NCBI GenBank assembly: GCA_003971905.1 | Contig: RSEE01000108.1 | Location: 124,001 to 188,000 of the forward strand | Reading direction: 5' to 3' | Length of the DNA: 64,000 bases | From: Moniliella sp. 'wahieum' | Lineage: Eukaryota > Basidiomycota > Moniliellomycetes > Moniliellales > Moniliellaceae | In this document: in pieces, positions 24,201-35,330 of the stretch | How positions within the stretch are numbered: the first letter of the stretch is position 1 | How the letters are laid out: every line of letters starts with the position of its first letter | Position numbers and translations under genes: made by a program | Notes under the pieces: generated by a model | Seen by the model: only the letters and a program-made list of their open reading frames with translations | What the model was told of the DNA's origin: nothing | Databases searched by the model: none

Positions 24201-26815
24201 CCTCAGCAGTGTATACCTTGGTCATATGAAATGAGCGGTAGCGGTGTGGAGTCAAGTTAAAGAGGGTAGATGTACAGTTTGGTGTAGGGGTGAAGCTTGA
24301 AGAAGCAATAGTTCTTCCCTTTCGAGAATGCATTCTCTTATGGTGGTGACTGAACCGCATCGGAGCGGATTGAGGTTGGGGGGAGGGGACGCCTGCTCCT
24401 TGAGACACAAGGTTGAGAACGGAACTGTTAGAAGCACTACCTCTATAGCAAGTGTTTACATATATCCACAGTTTAAGGCATGCGGTCCTTTTCCAACGTC
24501 TGTGGTTTCTTTGGGCACAACCTTAACTATCAAGGATTTGAGGTCGCGAAAGATGTGTGAGCACTGCTGAGCGTCGAGGTGAACGGCTCCTTTTGAACTG
24601 AGAGAGAATGAAACTCCCCTCACCGAGGAATCTGACTGACTGAGATGCTTTCGTGATGTTCTCAGAAAACTTGTGGGTGTAAAAAGAAGTTTGCACATGA
24701 TACGGTTGCATGTGAAGGTGCCCAATTATCTGATAGTCCTACCTCCTTTTGTTTATGTCCCTGCAGTGTTTTGCAGCTTTCGCCCAATGGCGAACCTCAA
24801 ATCCCCCATTCCCGCCTCTTGTATATACTGGGTCAGATCGTGACACGCACAATGCCTTCTATTCTATAGTAGGCTATACAAGGCGTATAGTCTGCAACGC
24901 TCCATCAATACTAGATTCACGTGAACAAAGCAACCATTCGCGAGCTTCTTCCCGCAACTGGCCACAAGGGCAGAGCAGCTCTCGACTCAAACTATTGGCT
25001 GATGCGGCATGCCATACGGACTGGTAGTGGGACTGCTGATGAACCTGTTTTTTTCGTGGCTGGGGTCTCTCGGCATAATAATCGCCCTGGCTCGCGTCTG
25101 GGTGTGGGTGGAATATGTTGCTGTGACTTTTTCTCCCTGATGCAGGGGGGGGCATATAGTAAGCTAACAACAACGCTGAAGAAGGAGATAACTGAGTCGA
25201 CCAGAGCGCAAGAAAGAAGACTTGATCACCACACAATAGATCAACCCTTTTGCAAGCCGTCCCATTTCATCGGTACAGTCACTCCTCTTTGAGGAGTGAC
25301 CAAGCGTCCCTTCCTCTCTCCCTCTTCACCTGCCCTTTCGTTGGCTGTTCCCTCACCCTGGCCGCTATCTGCCTCGCCACACACATGATGGTACACCGAC
25401 TGCGTATCGTTACAGAAAATATTGCATCCACACACCTCTCCATTACGGCACTGCCACGGCTGCAACACCCACTGCCACCCATGTCCCGCGTTGTCGTTCT
25501 CGACGGAACCGTCAAGGGCATCGAGGGGTTCGGACCTATCGACTCTGATTAAGTGAATTGCTTTAATTGGGTATGATGAACGGTGTCATCGTCCATCAGC
25601 TGATGCGCGGAAACGCGGGAGGACGCTTGTACATTTTGTCATCTATGGTTCCGCCGGCTATACAGAGGCGACACAACAGAGAGTCCATGAGAGTCCATGT
25701 CTGTACTGAGCAACATCCACGATTTCTTGCCTCGAGTCACACTTATGGATCAAACTCATCGGGGTCGAATTTCGTTAGCTCTCATTGAGGCGATATCCAC
25801 TAGTATACCAGAGGTGGCAATCGCAGAAAGCGGGGGACAGCCAACTGAGGCTTGCGTGAATGATCGTTCTGCAGAAAACCATATATTTGAGACGCAAACG
25901 AATCTGTGAGAAGAGAAGGTGTGTTGAAAATACCGTAATCAGTGGCGACGTCTCACACGTCTCACGTTCTACTTCCCATCACATGTCACATTTTGCATCA
26001 GCGCACAGAGCTCCCACAAATCTGGTCTTTCTTACCTGTTCGCAGGTCTTCAATGGCAGTGCTTTCCTTGTATTTTCTCCACCCTCAGTCCCCTGCTATT
26101 GGCGTGCTGGGGAAGAGGGTCTCGCGCGACTAATGCAGGAGTCAGATCGAAGAGGGGGCAGGATGGCCCAAGCACGCTGACATATATAAGCCATTATTGT
26201 CACACTCATCACGGCGTAGAGAGTATACTTTTGCCGTCTTTCTCAGGGATCTCACGGGCCACACCGTGCAGTAATCAATATTGTGAGTCCTGAGTCAATT
26301 CGACGGTGTAAGTTCGGGAGACTCACATCGATACTCTGATAAATGTCCGTGTGCTGGCCTAAGAAGAGAAGAGGAGCGCGCGAGATGCGTGTGCAAAAAA
26401 GGGCCCCCCCCCCCCAACCTCTCTCCCCCCCATCCAGTTGGCTTGACTGTTTACCCCCTGTTTTGTGATTAATTGTGGGTCGCCGCGGACCCTACATAAA
26501 CGCGAGCATCACATGTTTTTTTTAAAGACAAGTATCCCTTTTTAGTCGACTGCAACTGAGGTTGTGAGTCCTCTGCCAAAGTAATAAGGACCCTCTTGTT
26601 TGTCGCTTGCAAAGATAGGAGTGGGAACAGAAGGGCGAAGAAGAGGTGTGCACAGTGTGGCAATTTAAAAGCTCAGATCCTTCTACTCTCCTTTCTACTC
26701 CAACGGGTCTTCTATACCACACACCACCACAACCTTTCTTCGCTACGAAAACGGGCAGTTTTTCATCTTGTGGCCTGTTCAGAGAGCTGCTTTTATCCCT
26801 CCCGCGTTTCTACTG
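21260..26815. other. Gene-poor region of about 5.5 kb
   Basis: No frame here reads like a known protein. Upstream of the RhoGEF there is a GGA/GAG-rich run at about 21420-21460 and an AT island at 21620-21650. Further on are repeated cacgttgac words (22180-22205), cacatgtcac blocks (22273-22298, 25980-25995), AACGTTCAACG repeats (22600) and taatgacgga repeats (24145-24182). Composition from 23.5 to 26.5 kb is more AT-rich and stop-rich. A C homopolymer lies at about 26404-26416. It may hold noncoding RNA or decayed sequence, but nothing supports a specific call. Confidence 0.4.
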
Positions 26816-27523
26816 ATGCGCTTCTCTTCTCCTTCGTGCGACGACCAGAACGATCTGGAGTACCGGTTGGCAAATCGAGCCGACGAGAGAAACAAGGAAC
26901 CAGAAGAGATGGCGGATGTTGGGTACAGCGATCTGGACTGTTGCATTTGTCTCCATCCGCCGAACCAGCTGTTTGGGCTGTTGGATTGCTGCGAGCACGT
27001 GTATGTTGGACGTGCATTCGGCTGTGGCGTGCCATGCCGCGCGACGAAGGACGCCGAGGAGAATGGGAGTGGGAAGGCGAGGGGGAGGGCAAGGGCAAGC
27101 GAGGGCGTCGGCCCAAAATGGGGATCAAGACCAAGGGGATCGGCACCGACAGTGTCCCACATGTGGACGGCATGCCAAGGCGTGATGCCATCAGATGTGT
27201 TGGTGACAGGGGCCGAGAAGCAAGCGATGGTGCGGTGGTTTTATGATTGGTTCCGTCGTCAGTGCTCGAGGTATGGCCAGTATGTCGATGACGAGGATCG
27301 TACGACGCGTATTATGACAACCGTTCCCACGCCGGAATCAGCTCCCAGGAGTGTACCCGCCCGACGACAAGATGACCGCCGTTACCAGCTTGTACCGCTC
27401 CTTTTGCCTGGACCACAAAGGCTATTACGTGTCCAAGTAACACGCCCTCAGTGTCTTGCTTCTCTCTCTCTCTCGCCTTTTCTTTTCTCTCGACTTGGTT
27501 CGGTTTCGATGGTTTGGCTATGA
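26816..27523 (+). CDS. RING-finger protein (C3HC4, makorin-like), probable E3 ubiquitin ligase
   Basis: Seen in pieces across three frames: DLDCCICLHPPNQLFGLLDCCEHV, then CWTCIRLWRAMPRDEG (frame change at about 27005), then QCPTCGRHAKA (about 27135-27180), then VMPSDVLVTGAEKQAMVRWF. Together these give the cysteine and histidine spacing of a C3HC4 RING with a long Gly/Glu/Lys-rich insert between the second and third zinc-ligand groups. The order 'FGLL..C.H.(Y)CWTCIR.WR' followed by 'CPTC...(V)PS' is the pattern of makorin-type RING proteins, but no CCCH zinc finger is visible nearby. Each break fits loss of one base. Start at 26816 and stop at 27521-27523 are the limits of the open frame and are uncertain. 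It stands alone in a gene-poor tract. Possible E2-binding ubiquitin ligase, inferred from the RING only. Confidence 0.6.
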   Translation: MRFSSPSCDDQNDLEYRLANRADERNKEPEEMADVGYSDLDCCICLHPPNQLFGLLDCCEHVYVGRAFGCGVPCRATKDAEENGSGKARGRARASEGVGPKWGSRPRGSAPTVSHMWTACQGVMPSDVLVTGAEKQAMVRWFYDWFRRQCSRYGQYVDDEDRTTRIMTTVPTPESAPRSVPARRQDDRRYQLVPLLLPGPQRLLRVQVTRPQCLASLSLSPFLFSRLGSVSMVWL

Positions 27524-29448
27524 TATGCCTCACTTCTCCGATGTATTGACCCTCGCATCAGTGGGAACAATATACGTTTCTGGATGATGATCTCTTCCTC
27601 CCTTCTTATATCTTTACATGGCTAATCGAAATTTCTTGTGCACAATCTTGTGGGCCTTGCTCACCTTGAATTTTGTACGTAGTCCTCACATATCTATCCG
27701 GAACCTTGTTACCAGCGTTTTCGATTAGCTATGTAGCTCTTCCCTCCTGTCGTCAATCTGTGCCCACTGCAGACTATATGATTGGATGTTGGGGGAGGGG
27801 GGCATTGATATATTGGTAGTGCATAACTGAAGCGCGAACTTTGTACTACTAGTAGTATTACCTATAGTTTTGATCATCGTAGTGTACAACTGTGAAGGCA
27901 TCATACCTTCCCGCCCGATCGAACCGTGCATCACATTGATCTGCCTCACCTCCAGTGAGCACGGGAATCTTTACCCTATACTACAGAAGAACGTGCATGC
28001 AACATAGCGCATGGTCGAGTCATGATCCGCCTCGTCCTTCGACATCCTCTTCCCACTCTATAGGGCTAGTTGAACAGTATGCATCCTCTTCTTACGGTTG
28101 AGAGGTCTCGTTTTTTGTTGTTAGAAATACGGCTCGTCCCTCTGATACTGACCGACAGATGAACTTCATTAGCTGAGTCCAGAGAGCTGATGCCTGCGAG
28201 CATTGCCATTTACTCTGCGCTCATTGCTACTGGCGAAGGCTGTGGCGCCACACTGGTGTAGTGACGCCCCGGTAGCCCAAGCCCGACGGATCCTTCCGTG
28301 CATTCCATCCAACATTCCTTCCTGACGACAGGAATATTGAACAGCCTGCTCTCCAGAATACAGTGGTCTTCTACAAAGGCCTGCTGTGCTGCAATGATGC
28401 CTGAGGCCTGATGCATCTTCAATATATCTTCAATGGTTCCGGTCGTGTGTGCATGTGTCGATAATCGATAATCGATAATCGATAATCGTTGGAAAGTGTG
28501 AGATCTGATATCGGAAACAAGAGGGATTCCCTCAAGTAGTACATACGTACTACTTTCCCCACGGGGGTAGCCCAGCGGCACCTCAAGCTGAGGCCCAGCG
28601 CCCAGGCCACCCAGCGGTGGTCGGAAGAGCGACGCCAGGATCAACATCTCGCATGCCCAGGTGTGCTAAGCGCTAATAGCCGCTCACCAGCACCCGACTC
28701 ATCCATCCCAGCCAGACCCTCCAGCTGCGCCCATTCGCACCGGTGACGTCAGCTGCCACCTGCCACGCGCCTCCGCGCGCCAGCCCTCGGCTTGCCAACA
28801 CCACGTGGTCGAGACGACTGGATGACTCGATGCCTAGTCGATGACTGGTCTGACTCCGCCACGTCCCAGGTCCCTCCAAGCCCCAAGAACCCTCCCCCAC
28901 ATATACATACCTGCTCCCACATACAACCCGTCTATCGGACGCTCCACACTCGCTTTTTTCGGCGGTAGATTGTTCGGATTCGCAAGGGCCGCATCAGCGC
29001 CTAAGCGGAGGCTGGTGCTGAGCGCTGAGTACTCGGCGCACGCACTCGGTCATTATCTCACCCACCCGCACGCATGCCATCTGTTGATACCCCGCGGGGA
29101 AACCGCCGTTGAAGCTTTTGGAAGCCCCAGCAGAAAAAGTGCGGGGCGCCGGGGCAGTGTAAGCGCCCCAGCCCCCGCGGGAACAAGACATCGGACATTG
29201 GAGGTCGGGCGTCGGAGTGCAGCCGCCCGGCGCCTCAGCTGCTCGCATCGCCCCACATCACATGTCACGTGTCACACCCGCGCGCATGGCACCAGTGCCT
29301 CCATTCGATAAGATTCCAGCAGCACGCGTCTCTGGCTTATATTGTTGGACTGCTGTGCTGATATTATCCACACCTTGGCCTGCGTCGGCGGTACAAAGTG
29401 CTGTCTCTGCTCGCATCCTCCCCCCGGTCCTCCCCCCCCCCACCGCGC
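27524..29448. other. Intergenic, upstream of the transcription factor
   Basis: No recognised gene. A minus-strand frame at 28210-28647 (145 codons) shows no family features. The region contains the tcgataa repeat listed separately, a cacatcacatgtcacgtgtc block at 29258-29277, and the presumed transcription factor promoter from about 28900. Confidence 0.4.
28458..28488. repeat. Short tandem repeat, TCGATAA x4
   Basis: Four consecutive TCGATAA heptamers followed by a partial unit. Function unknown. Confidence 0.9.
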
Positions 29449-32070
29449 ATGCCCCCCCCCGCCGTGCCCGACGCGGCGCACGCGTTCCCCTGCCTCACGT
29501 GCGGCAAGCGCTTTGCCCGCGAAGACCTTCTCCGCCGCCACGTCGTCCGCGAGAAGCGCTCGGCCGCCATCCCGCGCCTGCCTCGCCAAAAGTCCTGCAT
29601 CGAGTGCGCGCGCACCAAGAGCAGGTGCGACCTCAACTTCCCCTGTGGCCGCTGCTGCAAGAAGGACCGACACTGTGTGCGCACTGAGCTCCTCCCCCCT
29701 TCCTCTCCCCTCTGGTCGCCATCGCCGCCCCCATCATCGCGCCGTGCCTTTCCCCCCTCCTGACTTCTGAATTCCCTGGCCAACTGACCCCCCCTCTCGT
29801 GTGTGCCCTGGCAGGAGTATGCGGCCAACTCGGCGGGAGAGATGCGCGCCCGCGCGCCATTACCGCCGCCATGGCGCTCCAGCTGGATCCCCTGTTTGCA
29901 CCGCCGCGCCATCGTGGCAGCCAGGAGGAGAGCGACGACAACAGCTCCTCCTCGTCTCTGCCGGCGCCCCCTCGTCTCCGCCGCCGGGCGGGACGACGGA
30001 GAAGATGCCGGCCGGTCTTCCCTGGCCCGACGTCTCTTCTTCCCTCGCCCCCCTTTCGCCCCCGCCTGCGCCCGTCTTTGCGCCGTGCCCCATCGCACGC
30101 CCCCCGCCGCACCCAAGGAAACTCCTCCCGCCTGGCTGCTCGACGACCCGGCCGCCCTACCTTGGTGCGGCCCAGCCGCTGCCCCTGCTCCCCGACAGCC
30201 GCGGCTCCCTGAGCCTCGCCTGCACCTCCGCCGCCCGCCTGGAACCCGTGCCGCTGCCGCCCATCCGCACGCCCTCCCCCGCCGAGTCTCTCGCCCCGTG
30301 GGGCGCGCTCCCCAACGCCTTCCCCCCGCCGCCCCATCCACCTCCATCGCCCCAATGCGTCCGCAGTTGGCTCCCATTCTCACCCCGCCCCCACCTCCTC
30401 CCCCGGGCGCATCGGACCGCTGTCCGAGCGCGGCCTTTCGGCATTACATGTACCCTCCGCATTGTTCAAAGAGACGTGGCTCGCGGAGCCTGTCCTGCCT
30501 TCGCCTAGCCAGCGGTACGGGCCCTTTTCAGCCGTGCGCGACGCGCTCGGCGCCTCCTTCACCTTCCCTTCCTTTCCCTCGGCGCTGGATCCCTCGTCCA
30601 ACACCGCTCCCGAGCTGGGCAACTTGGAGGTAGGACCACCTTTTGGATCTACCCCCATCGATTTCACCCTCCCTCCTGCCACGCAGCAGACCCAACTGGG
30701 CCCCGTTACGGTTCACGCTACTGTCAGCTCGCTTGCCCCGACCCCGACCCTAGCGGCAGCAACCGAAACCACAGCCGTCGCTCCGGCGCCGCCGTCGCCT
30801 CGGCCCAGCGACGACGCCCAGGCGCACACAGCCAGTGTCGCACGACAAATCTGGCAGTACGGGCTGGGTGGGTCAGGGGAGATGGCAATGACGCTTGCGC
30901 GTGCAGCGGCTTCGCAACTAGTGACGTACCCTACGCTCATGGTCCTTCCCGACCCCACCTCGCCCGTGCCACCGTTCGTGTTCCGGCCCTGGCTCAGGCG
31001 CGTGCAGCGCGACTTGCCGGAAAGCTTGGCTATTGCACGTACCGTGCTGGCTGGGTACCTGGTCCGCTTGCCCTCTAGCCTGGCTACCGTCTGGACCAAC
31101 GTGGCGCGCCAATTGCGCCATCTTATTCAGCGTACTCCGTACCTGGCTGCCGGGGACAACCTCGGATTGTTTGCTGCCACCGCTGCGCTCTGGCTCTACC
31201 TCGTTCTCGCCCTCTTGACTGATGACGCAGCGGCAGAAGAGGCGATTGACCACCAGACCATCAACGCAGGCCTCTTGTCCCTCTCCACGCTGGCACGTAG
31301 CTTGAGCCTTCGCGTGCGCCAGTACGATGCCCAGGTGCGCTCCCGCCCAACCGCGGAGAACACGGACACGAGCATGAACACGAACATGAACACGAACATG
31401 AACGGCACGAGCAGGAGCAAGGGCATGGACATGGACATGGACTTTGCCACCTGGGGCTACTCGAGTCGATGCGGCGCACCCTATTTGCCGCCTACGCCCT
31501 TCTCGTCCTGCAGCGTCTGCGGTACGACGGGCAGGAGATGCAGCGCGGCTTGGCGGGCCCGAGCTGGTGCTCGACGTGGCCCTCCCCGCAGGGGAGGAAG
31601 TGTTTAGTGTGACGAGCAAGGCAGAGTGGGTCGCAGCGCGTTCCCGCGCCCACGCGAGACTCGCACCGGCTTTGCGCCGCCTCGTTGCAGCGCCAGATCA
31701 ACTGGAATCGGCAACGGACACGGACACGGGAAAGGAACCGCAAACGCAACCGCAACCGCAACCGCAACCGCAACCGCAACCGCAACCGCAACCGCAACCG
31801 CAACCGCAACCGCAGCCGCAACCGCAACCGCAACTGCAACCGGGAAATAAGGACAAGGAGGGGAACCACCTAGCCCCGCCAGACCAGGTCGAGTGGCCCA
31901 CGCTTCGCCACCTCGTTCACGCCCGCGCCCAGTTGGATTCGCATTCGCATTCGGATCCTCATTCGCAGGTGGCGCCGTGGCACGAGTGGTTTGGTCACGC
32001 CGACGAGTTTACCAATGTGGTGCTGGCCGTCTCGCTGGGCTTGGATGGGCGCGAGGTGGGCATGCCTTGA
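29449..32070 (+). CDS. Fungal transcription factor with C2H2 and Zn2Cys6 zinc fingers
   Basis: A nuclear DNA-binding regulator. From ATG 29449 the protein has CLTCGKRFAREDLLRRH (C2H2-type finger, residues 15-31) followed closely by SCIECARTKSRCDLNFPCGRC, the Zn2Cys6 binuclear cluster. The tandem C2H2 plus C6 arrangement is known in fungal factors. A first intron probably begins near 29670-29690 and ends at ctggcag at 29809-29814, followed by EYAANSAGEMRARA. The middle is Pro/Ser-rich and changes frame several times (29860-30480). From 30462 a long open stretch holds ETWLAEPVLPS, then helices typical of the fungal regulatory middle region (SVARQIWQYGL, ESLAIARTVLAGYLVRLPSS, AATAALWLYLVLALL). 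Another frame change near 31455 leads to SMRRTLFAAYALLVLQRLRY, a (QP)n tract and a C-terminal VAPWHEWFGHADEFTNVVLA ending at 32070. Target genes unknown. Confidence 0.8.
31746..31841. repeat. (CCGCAA)n hexanucleotide repeat coding for Gln-Pro
   Basis: About 15 tandem ccgcaa units inside the transcription factor gene, read as alternating Gln-Pro. One unit is cagccg and one caactg, so it is slightly diverged. Confidence 0.95.
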
Positions 32071-33357
32071 CCCCGACCTCGGACCCCGGGCCCCGGGCGC
32101 CCATCGTTCTTCTTTGGTTGACGTCTTGCGGGGGCGGCTGGCAGTACTCAGTACACTCAGTACACTCAGTACTCAGTCGCCCTGTCACGTCACGCGTCAC
32201 CTGGCATATGTGCATGTCCTGTTGTAGTCTCGTATCGTTTCTGTACACAGTAACACCCCAATTAAAAGCTCAAGGCGATGCATCGGTCTTGGGTCTCCCC
32301 TTAGCTGCTTGTTGGTTTGTCCGCCTGTCCCATCGATCCTCCCTCTCTGTCGGCTTTGCAACGGACGTTCTCTCTCTTTTGCGAAAGGAGGTAGGTGGCC
32401 ACGTTCAGGTGGGCGGGGCTGGGGCTGGGAATGCGATGGTCACGGGCACGCTAAAGTATAGTATGGGAACGAAGAAAGGAGGAAGTGTGATGCGTCAGAA
32501 TTGATGCAGTGAGAGTCGAAGGAACAGGGGGGGGGGGATCTGGAACTGAGGGGAGAGGATGATGCATGTGGCTATCTACAAAGCAGTGAGAGAGGTATAC
32601 TTGTGCGATATACTACTATGCAGGGCAGGACTTCCTTCCTTCCTTGCCTACTGTCCCAAGAACAGCTATTTTGCGTCCACCTCGCACCGACGTCCCCTGA
32701 CTAACCCCTCCGCCCACCTCCTCCCCTCTTGAAGCTCGACGAGCATGACGGCGCCTGACAACCAACCCATCGTCTTGCGCTCTTCGTCCGACGCTGATCC
32801 ATTCCCGTCATGCTCCCCCGGGGAGCAACACATACGTACACTTCCGTGCCTGCTCACATCCCGGTTGCGTAGCACCACAGCGCGCACCCACGCCAACACA
32901 GCAGAACCCCCGTCGAGCGATCGGTGCGAGCAGCGGCGAGACCTGAGGTCCCTGGGCCGCGTCTCCTCCGACATCGACACCGACGTCCGGGGGCAAGCAG
33001 ACCGAGCCGTCGCGGCGCGATGAACGGTAGGGCGCTCCTTCGTATCTTCCCTTCCCTCGCCCATTGAAAGCACGTTGCGTCTCCCGTCTGAAGCAGGTGG
33101 AAACCAACAGGTGGGCGTGGCATAGGCATGGGCGAAGTGAGCTTGAACCAGACACGTCCGTCTTCCCCCGAGACAAGAGGAGGTGGACGTGCGGGTCTCG
33201 TTGGCGGGGGAGGCGAACATAAAAGTAGTCCTCCCCCCGGAGGGGGCCGGAGTGAGGGCGTGGTCGACAGGGCTGGTTGGTGCTGGCAACCTGGTGGGGC
33301 GAAATGGGGTGTGGGGTGCAGTGGCGGAGACCAAGGCCTTCAAGAACCCGGAGGGGG
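32071..33357. other. Convergent intergenic region, possibly with the kinase C-terminus
   Basis: Between the transcription factor (+) and the kinase (-). actcagtac words repeat at 32140-32174. Two minus-strand frames, 32808-33653 and 32666-33361, stay open. Their starts (IRIRVLGLNGDPLRVLEGLGL) and end (MLVELQEGRRWAEGLVRGRR) look more protein-like than the final residues of the kinase frame, so the kinase may extend into this stretch after a base error. Not proven. Confidence 0.4.
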
Positions 33358-34680
33358 TCACCGTTCAGCCCCAGAACTCGGATCCGGATTGTCGGGGGAA
33401 GGGAGGAGGAGGAGGTGCTGGTGGGCGCGAGGGCTGGTGGGGGGAAGGTGGTTCCTGGCCATGGTGCACCGCCATCTTTGCAGGGCCTTGAGGATGCCAT
33501 CGATATGGTGGCTTTCGGAACTGGTGCGAGCACTGGAGGTAGGGGCAAGGGAGGTGGAAGGGGAAGGGGAAGAGGAAGAGGACAAAGATGAAGACGAGGG
33601 GGGCGTCGTGCCATGTTCTTTGCGGTACGCACTGAGCGACTTGAGGTAGCCAACCACTTCCATCACTGTCACTCTGTCGCGCAGGCGCTGTTTCAGACCA
33701 TGTCGTTGCATGGCCGGGGTGAGCGAAACGCCGCGATCCACCTCGGTGTGCTCGGCGTCGGCGTCGGCATCGGCATCGGCATCGTCGTCGGGCAGGTCGC
33801 GGAGCCAAGGGTGCTGCAACGCTTCGCGCGCCGTCATGCGCTCCGACGCCGAGGTGAGGCAGTGACGAATAAAGTCTTTGGCCACGTCGCTGACGCCGTG
33901 CCAATACTGCGGCTCAAACACCACGTGCATCTTCATAATCGACCGAAACAAGTCGGTTTGCGTTGCGCCAGAAAAGGGCGCGTAGCCGGCCAGGAGGCAG
34001 TACGTCACCACCCCGGCCGACCAGACGTCCGTCTCAAACCCATACCCGCCCCGCTTGCCCATCAGCACCTCGGGCGAGACGTACTGGGGCGAGCCACAGG
34101 CCGCGGTGAGGATCGCATCGTGCGGCAGCATGGTCGACAGCCCAAAGTCGCTGATGACCAAGTTGGGCGGCCCGGTGGCCGATCGGAGCAGCAGGTTTTC
34201 CGGCTTAATGTCGCGGTGCACAATGCCCATGTGATGGAGGTAGGCCAGGCCCTGGAACAGCTGGCGCACGAGCAACCGCGCATCCAGCTCCGTGTAGTGC
34301 ACCTTGGCCACAATGCTGTCAAACAGCTCCCCGCCGCTGCAGTAGTCCATCACCATAAACACGCCTTCGCGCGTCTGGTACAGGTCGTAGAGCTGGACCA
34401 CGTGTGGGTGGTGCACGCGCTGCAGGATCCGCGTCTCCTCGCGCAGCAGCGCCTCGTCGCTCGTCTTGAGCGGCTTCTTGGCGACGATCTTCAGCGCCCG
34501 CTCTTGCCCCGACGCACGGTGCACCACCAGCTTGACCACGGCAAACGTGCCATGGCCCAGCACGCGGTCCTGCACGTCGTACGCGCGCACCAGCTCCGGC
34601 GGCAAGAGCGGACTGCCGTCGCGCTCGGTGTGGTGGAACCAGGAATGGAACGCACGCGACACAGAGTGGGTGTGGGGCAT
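33358..34680 (-). CDS. Calcium/calmodulin-dependent-type protein kinase (CAMK group)
   Basis: A cytosolic Ser/Thr kinase with one uninterrupted 440-codon frame from ATG 34678-34680. Catalytic elements in order: Gly loop LGHGTFAVVK (residues 41-50), ATP-binding Lys in RALKIVAKK (Lys64), catalytic loop VHRDIKPEN (Asp157), DFG at 178-180, activation segment TAACGSPQYVSPEV (192-205), and VWSAGVVTYCLLAGYAPF. All catalytic residues are present, so it should be active. After the domain comes an Asp-Ala repeat (DDDADADADADAE, about 298-310) encoded by a cggcat repeat, then a basic LKQRLRDRVTVMEVVGYLKSLSAYRK that could be an autoinhibitory or calmodulin-binding helix (inference). The tail is Ser-rich. 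The open frame extends upstream to 34941, but the Pro-rich extension looks like leader. The true C-terminus may continue beyond 33358. Confidence 0.88.
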   Translation of the reverse strand: MPHTHSVSRAFHSWFHHTERDGSPLLPPELVRAYDVQDRVLGHGTFAVVKLVVHRASGQERALKIVAKKPLKTSDEALLREETRILQRVHHPHVVQLYDLYQTREGVFMVMDYCSGGELFDSIVAKVHYTELDARLLVRQLFQGLAYLHHMGIVHRDIKPENLLLRSATGPPNLVISDFGLSTMLPHDAILTAACGSPQYVSPEVLMGKRGGYGFETDVWSAGVVTYCLLAGYAPFSGATQTDLFRSIMKMHVVFEPQYWHGVSDVAKDFIRHCLTSASERMTAREALQHPWLRDLPDDDADADADADAEHTEVDRGVSLTPAMQRHGLKQRLRDRVTVMEVVGYLKSLSAYRKEHGTTPPSSSSLSSSSSPSPSTSLAPTSSARTSSESHHIDGILKALQRWRCTMARNHLPPTSPRAHQHLLLLPSPDNPDPSSGAER

Positions 34681-35010
34681 GGCGGCGCAGCCGGGGAGGG
34701 GGAGAGATGGGGGGAGGGGGAAGAAGAGGGGAGATGGAGGTGGAAGACGCAGACCCAGACGGAGAAGATGGAGGATGGGCGAGGTTTGAGTACCTGTGCC
34801 TGTCTGGCGGCCCGCCAAGCCCCGAGGGGGATTAACCGGTAGGGTGGACAGCGAAGCGCACTGGGCCAGTGTGTCCCCGGCGGAAGAACCCACCCGACCA
34901 GCACAGCCACCCAGCCCCCCCCCAGCACGTGACGCGGGCACCTATCTCCAGATCATTCCGTCCTCTCACCTCGAATATCTTTGTGGGGTATCTCGCTTTA
35001 GCCCATCACA
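34681..35010. other. Kinase promoter region
   Basis: About 330 bp between the kinase start (-) and tRNA-Trp (+). Rich in G/A on the plus strand near 34690-34770. No gene is seen. Confidence 0.45.
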
Positions 35011-35090
35011 GGCCTCTTGGCGCAGCGGTAGCGCGTGAGATTCCAGCGACGGGACTCCTCAAGGTCATCCGTTCAAATCGGGTAGGGGTC
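35011..35090 (+). tRNA. tRNA-Trp (anticodon CCA) with intron
   Basis: An 80-nt gene starting GGCCTCT and ending AGGGGTC, which pair as the acceptor stem with one G-T wobble. D arm GCGC-AGCGGTA-GCGC, T arm ATCCG-TTCAAAT-CGGGT. The anticodon loop begins TTCCAG, placing CCA at 34-36, and is followed by an intron of about 8-9 nt after position 37. The body closely resembles eukaryotic tRNA-Trp. A T run follows at 35092-35097, as expected for RNA polymerase III termination. Confidence 0.9.
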
Positions 35091-35330
35091 ATTTTTTGTT
35101 TTGTTTGGCTCTGGTGCTGACGGAAAGAACAAGAGGTACCTTGTTGGTGTAGCGACACTGGCTCTCAACAGCTTGCTCGCACCGGACTTGCACCAAAACA
35201 TTGGGCCCCATATTATGACGGACGACATCCATTCATGGAAACAAATAACACCCGGTCCTCGAGAATGGTCAGGGAAGAGGCCACCTTGTTTGTACTGTAG
35301 GGCGGCACATGGGTTGCGCCAAAAGCGCAT

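Noticed and set aside
33613-34842. 409-codon plus-strand frame
   Set aside because: It is a shadow of the kinase gene on the minus strand, with a His/Val/Arg-rich composition typical of an antisense frame.
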